From contig NZ_JANFDG010000004.1 of assembly GCF_024609765.1 (NCBI RefSeq), positions 207,726 to 271,725 of the forward strand: a DNA stretch of 64,000 bases, given 5' to 3'. Shown here in pieces: positions 7,532-16,558 of the stretch; the stretch's first letter is position 1; each line of letters starts with the position of its first letter. The position numbers and the translations under genes were made by a program. Under the pieces are notes generated by a model, which did not search any database, was not told the DNA's origin, and saw only the letters and a list, made by a program, of their open reading frames with translations. The stretch is from Shinella pollutisoli. Its GTDB lineage: Bacteria > Pseudomonadota > Alphaproteobacteria > Rhizobiales > Rhizobiaceae.

Positions 7532-8782
7532 ATGGCTTTGCCCTCGGAGCCAGCCCCGCAAACGCAAGCCCCCGCCCCGCGTCCGGCCGACGTCACCATC
7601 GCCGAGGACGCCGAGGCGCTGTCCGTCCAGCTCAAGGCGATGCGCGAGCGGCTGTTCCCGCCGGCCGCGCAGAAGACGCTGCGCAGCTTCACCTCCGGCG
7701 AGGCCGCGCGGCTGATCGGCGTGTCGGACGGGTATCTGCGCCAGATCGCGCTGGCCGGCGAGGGGCCGGAGCTGCCCGTCGGCCCCGGCGGGCGCAGGCT
7801 CTATTCGCTCGCCGACATCGACGCGCTGCGCCGGCACCTCGCCGAGCAGGCGCGCGCCAAGGGCAATGCCGCCAAGGCCCGCGGCTACCTGAAATGGCGC
7901 GATCCGGAGCGCGGCGAGCACCTGCAGGTGATCTCCGTCACCAATTTCAAGGGCGGCTCGGGCAAGACGACCTCCTCGGTTCACCTCGCCCAGCACCTCG
8001 CCATGACCGGCCACCGGGTGCTCGCCATCGACCTCGACCCGCAGGCCTCGCTCTCCGCCCTGTTCGGCTACCAGCCGGAGCTGGACCTTGCCGGCAACGA
8101 CACGATCTACGGCGCGATCCGCTACGACGGCGAGGCCCGTCCCCTCTCCGCCATCGTGCGGAAAACCTATTTCCACAATCTCGACCTCGTGCCGGGCAAC
8201 CTGGAACTGCAGGAATTCGAGCACGCGACGCCGCGGGCGCTTGCCGAACGGCGGCCGGGCGACGGCCACGCGCTGTTCTTCACCCGCGTGCAGGCGGCGC
8301 TTGCCACGGTCGCCGGCGACTACGACGTGGTCGTCATCGACTGCCCGCCGCAGCTCGGCTACCTGACGCTGTCGGCGCTCTGCGCCTCGACCTCGGTCAT
8401 CGTCACCGTGCATCCGCAGATGCTCGACGTCGCCTCGATGAGCCAGTTCCTGTTCATGACCTCGGACCTGCTCGGCGTCGTGCGCGAGGCGGGCGGCGAG
8501 CTCAACTTCGATTTCCTGCGCTACCTCGTCACCCGCTACGAGCCGCATGACGGGCCGCAGGCGCAGATCGTCGGCTTCCTGCGCTCGCTGTTCGGCGAGC
8601 GGGTGCTGACCGCGACGATGCTGAAATCCACCGCCGTCTCGGACGCCGGCCTCACCAAGCAGACGCTCTACGAGGTCGGCCGCGAGAATTTCTCGCGCGG
8701 GACCTACGACCGGGCGATGGATTCGCTGGAGGCGGTCAACAGCGAGATCGAGGCGCTCATCCACACGGCATGGGGACGCTGA
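7532..8782 (+). CDS. repA: Plasmid partitioning ATPase RepA (ParA type)
   Basis: 416-residue type Ia ParA ATPase of a repABC module. It segregates the replicon with RepB and autorepresses the operon. An N-terminal winged-helix/MerR-like DNA-binding region occupies about 45-110 (SGEAARLIGVSDGYLRQIAL). The deviant Walker A motif FKGGSGKTT is at about 139-147, the Walker A' aspartate is in LAIDLDPQASLSALFG, and Walker B is in DVVVIDCPPQLG. Length and domain order match RepA proteins of Rhizobium plasmids. It is followed two bases later by repB. Confidence 0.97.
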   Translation: MALPSEPAPQTQAPAPRPADVTIAEDAEALSVQLKAMRERLFPPAAQKTLRSFTSGEAARLIGVSDGYLRQIALAGEGPELPVGPGGRRLYSLADIDALRRHLAEQARAKGNAAKARGYLKWRDPERGEHLQVISVTNFKGGSGKTTSSVHLAQHLAMTGHRVLAIDLDPQASLSALFGYQPELDLAGNDTIYGAIRYDGEARPLSAIVRKTYFHNLDLVPGNLELQEFEHATPRALAERRPGDGHALFFTRVQAALATVAGDYDVVVIDCPPQLGYLTLSALCASTSVIVTVHPQMLDVASMSQFLFMTSDLLGVVREAGGELNFDFLRYLVTRYEPHDGPQAQIVGFLRSLFGERVLTATMLKSTAVSDAGLTKQTLYEVGRENFSRGTYDRAMDSLEAVNSEIEALIHTAWGR

Positions 8783-8784
8783 CG

Positions 8785-9840
8785 ATGGCCGGACGCGACC
8801 GCAAGAATTCGATCAAGGCGCTGTTCGGCGGCGACATCGTGCCGGCCGCCGATCCGCCGGGCCGCGCGCCCGAGGTGAAGTCCATGCCGGCGCCGCCGGC
8901 GGGCGACGGGCCGGGCCGGGCCGCCTCCGGCGCGGTGAAGGCGATGGGCCTCTCGCTCACCTCGATCACCCGCGAGGCGGAGGAGCTGCGCCAGGCGCTC
9001 GCCGAGGGCGAGCGCGTCGTCTCGCTCGATCCCGATCGCATCGATGCCTCCTTCGTCAGCGACCGGCTCTCCGACGAGGAGCGCGACGATCCCGATTTCG
9101 CCGCACTCGTGGAGAGCATCCGCGAGAGCGGCCAGCAGGTGCCGATCCTCGTGCGGCCCGCGCCGGGCGGCGGGGAGGGGGGCGAGCGCTACCAGGTCGC
9201 CTACGGCCACCGCCGCGTCAAGGCCGCCCGCAGGCTCGGCGTGACCGTCAAGGCGATCGTGCGGCCGCTCAGCGACGAGGACCTCGTGCTCGCCCAGGGC
9301 AAGGAGAACGCCGAGCGGCGCAACCTCTCCTTCATCGAGCGCGCGCTCTTCGCGCAGGCGCTGACGGCCCGCGGCTTCGAGCGCAAGCTCGTCTGCGAGG
9401 CGCTCGCCGTGGAGAAGAGCGAGCTGTCGCGCCTGCTGCAGGTGGCGGAGAACGTGCCGCCGCAGGTCGTCCGGGCGATCGGCCCCGCGCCCAAGGCCGG
9501 GCGCGCCCGCTGGATGGCGCTCGGCGAGATATTCTCCAACGACAACGGCGCGCGGCTCGAGATCGCGATCGACGAGATCTACAGCACGCGCTTCCGCGCC
9601 GCCCCGTCCGACCAGCGCTTCCGCATGCTGTTCGACCGGCTGTCGCGGCTGAGAAAGCCCGAGCCGCAGGTGCGCGCGATCGCCCGGGCCGACGGCGGGC
9701 CGCTCGCGCGGCTGGAGCGCAGGGGCAAGGCGACGGTGATCGCCTTCGCCGCCGACGTCGATCCGGCCTTCGCCGAGCGCGTCGCGGCCCGGCTTGCCGA
9801 GGATTACGCCGCGTTCCTCGCCGCCCGCGCGGAGACGTAG
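8785..9840 (+). CDS. repB: Plasmid partitioning protein RepB (ParB type)
   Basis: 351 residues; the centromere-binding partner of RepA. The N-terminus MAGRDRKNSIKALFGG resembles other RepB proteins, so I prefer ATG 8785 (2 bp after the repA stop) to the in-frame ATG 8770. The ParB/Srx domain contains GHRRVKAARRLG (arginine patch) and ENAERRNLSFIERALFAQAL. The helix-turn-helix follows at about 200-225 (LVCEALAVEKSELSRLLQVAE). The C-terminal part is the dimerisation domain. Its likely target is the GTTGACAGCTGTCAAC palindrome upstream of repA. Confidence 0.96.
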   Translation: MAGRDRKNSIKALFGGDIVPAADPPGRAPEVKSMPAPPAGDGPGRAASGAVKAMGLSLTSITREAEELRQALAEGERVVSLDPDRIDASFVSDRLSDEERDDPDFAALVESIRESGQQVPILVRPAPGGGEGGERYQVAYGHRRVKAARRLGVTVKAIVRPLSDEDLVLAQGKENAERRNLSFIERALFAQALTARGFERKLVCEALAVEKSELSRLLQVAENVPPQVVRAIGPAPKAGRARWMALGEIFSNDNGARLEIAIDEIYSTRFRAAPSDQRFRMLFDRLSRLRKPEPQVRAIARADGGPLARLERRGKATVIAFAADVDPAFAERVAARLAEDYAAFLAARAET

Positions 9841-10159
9841 AGACCGATTCGGGCCGGGAAACCGGCCTGGAGAACCCAGGTGAAACCAGCGAAAGGAAGC
9901 GCGTAGACAAGAAAAAAGGCCCCCAAAACGTACCCGTTCCGGAAGCCCTCTTCTATGTAGCAGTTCGAGAGAATCACTTCCGACAGTCAAAGTCAAGAGT
10001 CGCGGATGCCCGCAGCGTCCCGCGCATGGATGGATTCATCCCTGTGCGGAAAGGATGCTCCGGTCCCGGATAGGGAAGCATTGCGCGAAACGGAGAACTT
10101 CGTCTGCCCGAGCGGCGGCGTCGGCGGGACCTTCTTGTCTCAGGACAGGGGACCGGACG
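9841..10159. promoter_or_regulatory. repB-repC intergenic control region
   Basis: The 319-bp gap is the usual post-transcriptional control point of repABC. Two tandem hairpins follow the repB stop: GGCCGG-GAAA-CCGGCC at 9852-9867, a GNRA tetraloop, and CCTGG/CCAGG at about 9866-9880. Next comes the predicted antisense RNA (9912-9961, minus strand) and a leader to the repC ribosome site (AGGGGA at 10147-10152). Translation from ATG 10055 in the repC frame is possible but unlikely. Confidence 0.75.
9912..9961 (-). ncRNA. Predicted antisense counter-transcribed RNA controlling repC
   Basis: On the minus strand a -35 TTGACT (9996-9991) and a -10-like TTCTCT (9973-9968) are separated by 17 bp. 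Transcription would start near 9961 and end at a hairpin, 9947-9935 pairing with 9930-9918 around a GGUA loop, followed by six U residues (9917-9912). Six of the 13 stem pairs are G-U on this strand and become C-A mismatches on the plus strand, so the terminator works in the antisense direction only. Size (about 50 nt) and place match the ctRNA/incA of repABC plasmids, which blocks RepC translation and sets incompatibility. Confidence 0.8.
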
Positions 10160-11356
10160 ATGATGGAGCATATTGCAACGACGCCTTTCGGCGGCGGCAG
10201 GATGACTGCGCGCCTGTTTCGGCGCCAGCGCGCCGCGGCCGAGCGGCAGGAGAAACTGCGCGCCGGCGACGGCGGCAACGACACGGGCCGCGCCGACAAG
10301 TGGCAGCTTCTGCGCGCGCTGACGGAGGCGCGCCGCGCCTACGGGCTGGGGGACCGGACGATCGCGGTGCTGGAGGCGCTCGTCTCCTTCGCGACGGTGC
10401 GCGAGCTCGACGGCTCCGCGCCGCTCGTCGTCTTTCCCTCCAACCGCGAGCTTGCGGTGCGCGCCCGCGGCATGGCGCCGGCGACGATCCGCCGGCATCT
10501 CGCCGCCCTCGTCGAGGCCGGCCTGATCTTCCGCCGCGACAGCGCCAACGGCAAGCGCTACTGCCGCCGCGACGAGAGCGGCCGGGTGGAGGACGCCTTC
10601 GGCTTCGACCTCGCGCCGCTCGCCCTCCAGGCGGACGAGATCTTCGCCGCCGCCGAGGCCGCCCGCGCCGCCGACCGGGCCGAACGGGCGCTGCGCGCCG
10701 AGGTGACGCTGCATCGCCGCGACATCGGCAAGATCGTCGAGGCGGCGCTGGAGGAGGGCAGGGCCGGCGACTGGGCGGAGATGGCCGCGCGCCTTGCGGC
10801 CCTTTCCGCGGGCATCGGCCGGCGCATGGCGGCGGCGGAGATCGAGGCGCGGCGCGACGGGCTGCTGCGGCTTCGCGCCGAGGTGGAAAACGCTTATCTC
10901 TCAAGCCTTTCCGAAGAGGAAATGAGCGCCAATGACTCCCATGACGAGCGCCATATTCAGAATTCAAATCCAGACCCGACCCTTGATAAAAACGGCCATG
11001 AGTCCATCCAAGGCGAAGCCGCACCGGAGCGGAAGGCGGCGATAAGCCTTGCACGGCTGAAAAGGCTCTGCCCGCAGATCGGCGATTATGCCCGGGACGG
11101 CATCCGCAACTGGGCGGACCTCGTGGCGGCCGCCGATCTCGTGCGTTCCATGCTCGGCGTCTCGCCCGACGCCTGGCGCAAGGCGCGCGCGGCGATGGGC
11201 GACGAGGCGGCGGCGATCACCGTCGCCGTGCTGCTCGAGCGCGCCGAGACGATCCGCTCGCCCGGCGGCTACCTGCGCGATCTCACCGCCAAGGCCGAGC
11301 GCTCCGCCTTCAGCATCTACCCGATGTTGCAGGCGCTGGAGCGGGGGAAGGGATGA
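10160..11356 (+). CDS. repC: Plasmid replication initiator RepC
   Basis: 398-residue initiator of repABC replicons; the origin is normally within the gene itself. The N-terminus MMEHIATTPFGGGRMT matches the RepC family start (xxTTPFGxRxM), so ATG 10160 is preferred. The N-terminal winged-helix region (about 45-130: VLEALVSFATV, FPSNRELAVRARGMAPATIRRHL) resembles other rhizobial RepC proteins. A variable, more hydrophilic linker lies at about 255-290, and the C-terminal domain ends in GGYLRDLTAKAERSAFS. It is the last gene of the operon; ddl lies convergently downstream. Confidence 0.96.
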   Translation: MMEHIATTPFGGGRMTARLFRRQRAAAERQEKLRAGDGGNDTGRADKWQLLRALTEARRAYGLGDRTIAVLEALVSFATVRELDGSAPLVVFPSNRELAVRARGMAPATIRRHLAALVEAGLIFRRDSANGKRYCRRDESGRVEDAFGFDLAPLALQADEIFAAAEAARAADRAERALRAEVTLHRRDIGKIVEAALEEGRAGDWAEMAARLAALSAGIGRRMAAAEIEARRDGLLRLRAEVENAYLSSLSEEEMSANDSHDERHIQNSNPDPTLDKNGHESIQGEAAPERKAAISLARLKRLCPQIGDYARDGIRNWADLVAAADLVRSMLGVSPDAWRKARAAMGDEAAAITVAVLLERAETIRSPGGYLRDLTAKAERSAFSIYPMLQALERGKG

Positions 11357-11475
11357 GCCATGGACGCCCGTGCTGCCGCAGCGCTGCGGACCTTCCATCG
11401 AGGGAGGGTAGGGGCGGCGAGGCACCCGTCTTCCCTCCGATGGAGGCGGCCGCGAAGCGGCGGCGGGCGTCGCGT

Positions 11476-12546
11476 CTACCGGCCCGCCCGGGCGAGGCCG
11501 TGGGCGACGAGGCGGTCGATGACCTCGGCATAGCCGACGCCGCTTGCCGCCATCGCCTTGGAATACATGCTGATATCGGTGAAGCCGGGGATGGTGTTGA
11601 GCTCGTTGATGAGAATGCGGCCGTCCGCCGTCAGGAAGAAGTCGACGCGGGCCATGCCGTCGCAGCCGAGCGCGCGGAAGGCGTCGGCGGCGAGCGCCCG
11701 CATCCGCGCCTCGATCTCCGCCGGAAGGTCGGCCGGCACGGTCAGCGCCGCGCCGTTCTCGTCGATGTATTTCGCGTCGTAGCTGTAGAAGCCGTGGCTC
11801 TCGGCGGGCGCGATCTCGCCGGGGCGGGAGACGAACAGGCTGCCGTCGACGCTCTCCAGCACCGCGCACTCGATCTCGCGGCCGGCGATGAATTCCTCCG
11901 CGAGCAGCTTGTCGTCGTGGCGGAAGCCCTCCTCCAGCGCGCCGGCGAGCTCCTGGCTGGCGTTGACCTTGCGCACGCCGACGGAGGAGCCCTGCCGGGC
12001 GGGCTTGACGAAGAAGGGCAGGCCGAGCTCGGCCTCCAGCGCCGCGTGGGAGGGCGCGTCGCCGCGGCGCAGGATCGCCGCGCGGGCGGCGGGAAGGCCG
12101 GCCGCGCGCAGGAGCCGCTTGGCGATGTCCTTGTCGAGCGCATTGGCCGAGCCGAGCACGCCGCAGCCGGCGAGCGGCACGCGCGCCACCTCGGCCAGCC
12201 CCTGCACCGCCCCGTCCTCGCCGTGGAGCCCGTGCAGCACCGGAAAGAGGATGTCGATCGCCGGGAAGGCCTCCGCCCGGCCGTCCTCGGCAAGCGCCAC
12301 CGCCCGGCCCCTGCCGCCGGGAACGAGAGCGATCTCCGTGCCGCCTGCCGGCTGGTCGAGCGCGCCGTCGCGGTAGGAGCTCAGCAGCCAGCGCCCCTCG
12401 CGGGTGACGAAGACCGGCACGGGCTCGTATTTCGCCGGGTCGAGCGCGGAAAGCACGTTGACGGCGGACAGCACGGACACCTCGTGCTCGGCCGACCGGC
12501 CGCCGAAAAGCACGGCGATGCGCAGTCTGTCAGGGGATGCGGGCAT
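11476..12546 (-). CDS. ddl: D-alanine--D-alanine ligase
   Basis: ATP-grasp enzyme joining two D-alanines for peptidoglycan, 356 residues, in the longer DdlA-like size class. Visible hallmarks are the N-terminal FGGRSAEHEVSVLSA, VLHGLHGEDG, the ATP-binding FVKPARQGSSVGV, the omega-loop tyrosine in HGFYSYDAKYI, and RVDFFLTADGRILINELNTIPGFT, which carries the Mg-binding Glu/Asn and closes the active site. A chromosomal copy is expected in the mur/fts cluster, so this is likely a second isozyme. A plasmid-borne alanine racemase lies at 58963. The gene stands first in a run of minus-strand polysaccharide genes but 77 bp from the next. Confidence 0.93.
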   Translation of the reverse strand: MPASPDRLRIAVLFGGRSAEHEVSVLSAVNVLSALDPAKYEPVPVFVTREGRWLLSSYRDGALDQPAGGTEIALVPGGRGRAVALAEDGRAEAFPAIDILFPVLHGLHGEDGAVQGLAEVARVPLAGCGVLGSANALDKDIAKRLLRAAGLPAARAAILRRGDAPSHAALEAELGLPFFVKPARQGSSVGVRKVNASQELAGALEEGFRHDDKLLAEEFIAGREIECAVLESVDGSLFVSRPGEIAPAESHGFYSYDAKYIDENGAALTVPADLPAEIEARMRALAADAFRALGCDGMARVDFFLTADGRILINELNTIPGFTDISMYSKAMAASGVGYAEVIDRLVAHGLARAGR

Positions 12547-12623
12547 GGAAGGCTCCGGAAGGCGAAAGGCGGGAGTGCCGAGGAGGGCAGGGGAAATGGG
12601 CTTTTTGATGGACGGGAAACGCC

Positions 12624-13850
12624 TTACGACATCCCTGCCGCATCCGCCAGCGCCCGTTCCAGATCGCCATGGATCCTGTCGGCCGCGTAGTTCTCCTCGA
12701 AATAGCGCCGGGCGTTCCGGGCATAGGTCTCCCTTCGCTGCCGCGGACCGTCCATGAGGCCGGCGATGGCGGCGGCGAGCGCCTCCGGCCGGCCGGCGGG
12801 CACGGCGACGCCGGCTTCCGCCTCCGCGACGATGCGCGCGCCCTCGCCGTTGAGCGAGGCGACGATCGGCTTGCCGCAGGCCATGTAGCATTGCGTCTTG
12901 TAGGGAACCGTCAGCGCGAAGATCGGCGTGTCCTTCAGGCTGACCAGCATGGCGTCGGCATGGGCGAAGAGGCCGGGCATCGCCGCCTCGGGAAAGCGCC
13001 CGAGGAAGCGGAACCGGGCGTCCAGCCCCTTTTCCGCGACGAGCCGGCGGACACGCGCCTCGTCGCGGCCGCTGCCGACGATCACCCAGCAGAGCCCGGG
13101 CCGGTCGCGCAGCAGCGCGGCGGCGGCGACCAGCGTGTCGAAATCCTGGCTCTCGCCGATATTGCCGGCGAACATCAGGCGGAAACCGTCCTGCGGGATC
13201 AGCGCGGCATGCTCGGGCGCCTCCTCCGGCGCCACCGGCCGGTAGAGCGGCGGGGCGGTGTTGGGCAGCACGCGGATGCGCTCGCGCGGCACGCCGAAAC
13301 GGGTGATCATCCCGGTGAAGGCGGCACTCTGCACCAGCACGATGTCCGCCCGCCGGTAGAGCCAGCCGCAGACGGCGTTCAGGACCGCCACGGCGATCCG
13401 GGAACGGATGCCGAGCGTGAAGGTCGCGCTTTCCGGCCAGATGTCCTGGACCCAGTAGACGCAGGGCGTTCCCGTGCGCCAGCGCAGCACGATGCCGGCG
13501 AAAGCCTGGAACAGGGGCGAGGGCATGGAGACGAAGGAGACGTCCGGGCGGCCGCGCAGCCTCAGCCACATCGTCCAGCTCGCGGCGAGCGGATAGACCA
13601 GATAGTTGGCGATCAGCGACAGGGCGCGCCTGCCGCGGGGAACCGTCAGGACGCGGCTGATGCGGACGCCTTCCCACGTCTCCTCCCGCCTGGCGGTGTT
13701 CGAATAGCCGGCGGGAAACCGCCCCTCCGGATAATTCGGCACGCAGGGGAACGCGTGGACCTCGTGGCCGCGGCGGACGAGCTCGCGCGCGATCGCGTTG
13801 TTCGAGAACTGCTCGGGATGGAAATACTGGGAAATCAGCGCGACATACAT
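12624..13850 (-). CDS. Glycosyltransferase family 4, WbuB-like (probable N-acetyl-L-fucosaminyltransferase)
   Basis: 408-residue GT-B fold enzyme, cytoplasmic face of the membrane. The N-terminus YVALISQYFHPEQFSNNAIA, the YWVQDIWPESATFTLGI segment and the C-terminal donor site (FAGNIGESQDFDTLV, VPYKTQCYMACGKPI, the EAGV/PAGR region) match the WbuB subgroup, which in E. coli O26 transfers L-FucNAc. The UDP-L-FucNAc synthesis genes lie at 15403-18711, so the acceptor reaction is a reasonable inference, not a demonstration. It is divergent from the reductase at 13904 with a 53-bp AT-rich gap. Confidence 0.85.
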   Translation of the reverse strand: MYVALISQYFHPEQFSNNAIARELVRRGHEVHAFPCVPNYPEGRFPAGYSNTARREETWEGVRISRVLTVPRGRRALSLIANYLVYPLAASWTMWLRLRGRPDVSFVSMPSPLFQAFAGIVLRWRTGTPCVYWVQDIWPESATFTLGIRSRIAVAVLNAVCGWLYRRADIVLVQSAAFTGMITRFGVPRERIRVLPNTAPPLYRPVAPEEAPEHAALIPQDGFRLMFAGNIGESQDFDTLVAAAALLRDRPGLCWVIVGSGRDEARVRRLVAEKGLDARFRFLGRFPEAAMPGLFAHADAMLVSLKDTPIFALTVPYKTQCYMACGKPIVASLNGEGARIVAEAEAGVAVPAGRPEALAAAIAGLMDGPRQRRETYARNARRYFEENYAADRIHGDLERALADAAGMS

Positions 13851-13903
13851 GAAGAAACAACAATATGGACAGAATTGATGCGGATGGTGCAGTATAGATA
13901 TCG

Positions 13904-14830
13904 ATGACGGACGGACGCCGAGTCAAGCTTGACCTGACCGGCGCAACGGGCTTCATAGCCCGCGGCGTCATGGAGGCGTGCGCGGACGCGGGCGTCGCGT
14001 GCCGGGCGCTGTCGCGCAGCGGCCGTCCCGACTGGGTTCCGCCGGCCGTCGCGTGGCGCACCGTGCCGTCCTATGCCGATGCCGACGCGCTCGCCGGCGC
14101 GCTTTCCCGGGGCGGCTGCCTCCTGCATCTCGCCGACAATCCCGCCCGCGATGCGGAGCGCAGCGCCGACGCCGCCGCGCGGCTGTGCGCCGGCCTGATC
14201 GAGGCGGCACGGCGGGCGGGCACGGCCCGCATCATCGTCGCAAGCAGCGTCCATGCGCGCGACGCGCAGGCCGGCCCGGCCTCCTACGGCGCCGTGAAGC
14301 GGCTTGTCGAGCAACGGTTCCTCGCCGCCCGCGGCCATGGGATCGACGTCGTGATCCTGCGCCTGTCGCCGGTTTACGGGCCGGGCGGGGCGGGAGGCTT
14401 CGCGGCCCTGTCGCGCCTCGTCGCCCGGGGCGTTCCCCTGCCGTTCGGCCGCGCCGCGGCGCCGCGGGCCTATCTGTCCCGGCGCAACCTGGTGGCGTTG
14501 GTGCTGGCGATGGCAGGCGCCGGCGATGCGGCATGGGCGGAGGCCTCCGGCCGGATCTTCGAGCCGTCCGACGGGGAGCCGATCGGCACGCGCGACCTGG
14601 TCCGCGCCATGGCCGCGCAGATCGGGGTGGCGCCGCGGCTCCTTCCCGTTCCGCCGCGTCTCCTGAGGCTGCTTGCGGGCGCGACCCGCACGGGGAGCCT
14701 CCTGTCCGGCGCCCTCGACGAGCTCCGCGTCGCCCCGCCGCTGGAGCTCGAGCGCCGCTTCGGCTGGCGGCCGGTGGAGCGGATGCCGGAGAGCCTCGCC
14801 TTCCTGGCGGCGGAGGTCAGGCGCGCTTGA
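13904..14830 (+). CDS. NAD-dependent epimerase/dehydratase (possible UDP-4-keto-6-deoxy-HexNAc reductase)
   Basis: 308-residue extended SDR. The Rossmann motif is TGATGFIARG at about 12-21, the Ser is in VASSVHARDA, and the catalytic YGAVK supplies Tyr/Lys. A substrate region LSPVYGPGG is typical of nucleotide-sugar epimerases. Beside an initiating sugar transferase, this most resembles WbpV/WreQ-type 4-reductases that make UDP-QuiNAc or UDP-FucNAc. A UDP-glucose/GlcNAc 4-epimerase is the alternative. The N-terminus is oddly polar (MTDGRRVKLDL) and lacks a clear ribosome site, so the start is uncertain. Its 3' end overlaps the convergent sugar transferase by 14 bp. Confidence 0.7.
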   Translation: MTDGRRVKLDLTGATGFIARGVMEACADAGVACRALSRSGRPDWVPPAVAWRTVPSYADADALAGALSRGGCLLHLADNPARDAERSADAAARLCAGLIEAARRAGTARIIVASSVHARDAQAGPASYGAVKRLVEQRFLAARGHGIDVVILRLSPVYGPGGAGGFAALSRLVARGVPLPFGRAAAPRAYLSRRNLVALVLAMAGAGDAAWAEASGRIFEPSDGEPIGTRDLVRAMAAQIGVAPRLLPVPPRLLRLLAGATRTGSLLSGALDELRVAPPLELERRFGWRPVERMPESLAFLAAEVRRA

Positions 14831-15398
14831 CGGCATCGCCGCTACCCCGGCCCGCGGCCGTGAGGAGAAGGATCTTCAGGTCGCCGGCGAGATCGACGCG
14901 GCCGAGATAGGCGGCGTCCGCCTCCGCGAGCGCCACGGGCGTCGACATGTCGATGCCGGCAAGCTGGGCCGGACCGGTGATCCCGGGCCTCAGCGCATGG
15001 ACGCCGCGCCGTTCGCGCTCCTCCACCAGCAGCGTCTGGCCGGGCAGGCAGGGGCGGGGGCCGACGAAGCTCATGTCGCCCCTGACGACGTTCAGGAGCT
15101 GCGGCAGCTCGTCGAGCTTGGTGCGCCGCAACAGGCCGCCGACCCGGGTGATCTGCGCGGCGGAAACCTCGTGGCTCGCGCGGTCGCCGGTATCCGCCGA
15201 CATGGTGCGCAGCTTGTAGAGCATGAAGGGCCTCCGCCCGCGCCCGACGCGGACCTGCCGGAAGATCGCCGGGCCCGGGCTTTCCAGCCGGATCGCCACG
15301 GCGCAGCCGAGGCAGAGGAGGATGGCGGCGGGCGCGGCGAGAAGCGCCAGGAGAAGATCGGACAGCCGCTTGCCGCGGTTTCGGTAGAGGTCGGACAT
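14817..15398 (-). CDS. Initiating polyprenyl-phosphate sugar-1-phosphate transferase
   Basis: 193-residue monotopic phosphoglycosyl transferase of the bacterial sugar transferase family. It loads the first sugar phosphate onto undecaprenyl phosphate at the inner membrane. Features are a single N-terminal re-entrant helix ([20 protein letters not shown]), then the family signature with [41 protein letters not shown] and [10 protein letters not shown]. Size equals the minimal catalytic core (PglC/WecP-like), without the extra four helices of WbaP. It follows the 2-epimerase gene with only 4 bp between, so they form one transcription unit. Confidence 0.92.
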   Translation of the reverse strand: MSDLYRNRGKRLSDLLLALLAAPAAILLCLGCAVAIRLESPGPAIFRQVRVGRGRRPFMLYKLRTMSADTGDRASHEVSAAQITRVGGLLRRTKLDELPQLLNVVRGDMSFVGPRPCLPGQTLLVEERERRGVHALRPGITGPAQLAGIDMSTPVALAEADAAYLGRVDLAGDLKILLLTAAGRGSGDAVKRA

Positions 15399-15402
15399 GG
15401 CG

Positions 15403-16557
15403 TCATCCCAGATCGTTTTCGCGGATGCCGTCCCAGGCGTTGGAGAGCCTGGCCGTGCCGAGGATCAGCGCGACCACCCGCTCGGACGTGTCGGGTATGC
15501 AGTAGTCGGCGGGGACGGGGTGGGGGAGGCCGGCCGCCTCACGCTCGGCGAAGAAGCGGGTGGCGGCCTCGACGCCGGCGAGGATCGCCTGCGGGTCGGC
15601 GCCGGTCATGACGATGGAGCCGGCGTCGAGCGCCTCCGGCCGCTCGATGGCGTCGCGCGGCGTGACGGCGGGAAAGCCGAGGATCGCCGATTCCTCGGCG
15701 ATCGTGCCACTGTCGGAAACGGCGCAGAAGGCGTCCTTCTGCAGGCGGTTGTAGTCGTGGAAGCCGAAGGGCTTCAGGAAGCGCACCGGTCCGCTCCCCG
15801 TGGCCTTTCCGAGCGCCTCGAGCCGCTTTCGCGTGCGCGGGTGGGTCGAGACCACCACCGGCCGGCCGTAGCGGGCGGCGAGCGCCTCCAGCGCCGCCGT
15901 CAGCGCGGCAAGCCGGGCGCTGCTGTCGACGTTCTCCTCGCGGTGCAGCGAGGCGATGAGATAGCCGCGCGGGGCAAGGCCCAGCCGGTCGAGGACGCCG
16001 GAGGCGGCGATGCGGTCGCGGTAGTGCTCCAGCACCTCGCGCATCGGCGAGCCGGTGAGGTGGATGCGGCGGTGGGAAATCCCCTCCGCCAGCAGGTGGC
16101 GGCGGGCGTGCTCCGTATAGACGAGGTTGAAATCGGCGATGTGGTCGACGAGCTTGCGGTTCGTCTCCTCCGGCACGTTGTGGTCGAAGGAGCGGTTGCC
16201 GGCTTCCATGTGGTAGACCGGCACCTTCATGCGCCGCGCCATGACGGCGGAGATCGCCGAGTTCGTGTCGCCGAGGATCAGCACGGCGTCCGGCCGCTCG
16301 GCGGCGATCACGCGCTCGCTGCCGGCGAGGATGCGGCCCAGCGTCTCGCCCAGCGTGCCGCCGCCGGCGCCGAGGAAATGATCGGGCCGGCGCACGCCGA
16401 GGTCCTCGAAGAAGATCTCGTTGAGCTCGTGGTCGTAGTTCTGCCCGGTATGGACGATGCGATGGTCGCAATGGTCGTCGAGCCGAGCCATCACGCGGGA
16501 GAGGCGGATGATCTCCGGCCGCGTGCCGAGGATGGTCATGACCTTGAGTTTCTGCAT
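15403..16557 (-). CDS. wbjD: UDP-N-acetylglucosamine 2-epimerase family; likely UDP-L-FucNAc-forming 2-epimerase (WbjD/FnlC)
   Basis: 384-residue non-hydrolysing 2-epimerase with GTRPEIIRLSRVM, HTGQNYDHELNEIFFEDLGV, ILGDTNSA, HMEAGNRSFD, PEETNRKLVDHIAD, SLHREENVD and SDSGTIAEESAILGFPAV. Its position immediately behind WbjB- and WbjC-type genes identifies it as the last step, converting UDP-2-acetamido-2,6-dideoxy-L-talose to UDP-N-acetyl-L-fucosamine, and not WecB. ATG 16557 lies 1 bp after the preceding gene's stop region, so the three genes are translationally packed. The family call is very firm; the substrate rests on context. Confidence 0.9.
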   Translation of the reverse strand: MQKLKVMTILGTRPEIIRLSRVMARLDDHCDHRIVHTGQNYDHELNEIFFEDLGVRRPDHFLGAGGGTLGETLGRILAGSERVIAAERPDAVLILGDTNSAISAVMARRMKVPVYHMEAGNRSFDHNVPEETNRKLVDHIADFNLVYTEHARRHLLAEGISHRRIHLTGSPMREVLEHYRDRIAASGVLDRLGLAPRGYLIASLHREENVDSSARLAALTAALEALAARYGRPVVVSTHPRTRKRLEALGKATGSGPVRFLKPFGFHDYNRLQKDAFCAVSDSGTIAEESAILGFPAVTPRDAIERPEALDAGSIVMTGADPQAILAGVEAATRFFAEREAAGLPHPVPADYCIPDTSERVVALILGTARLSNAWDGIRENDLG

Positions 16558-16558
16558 C

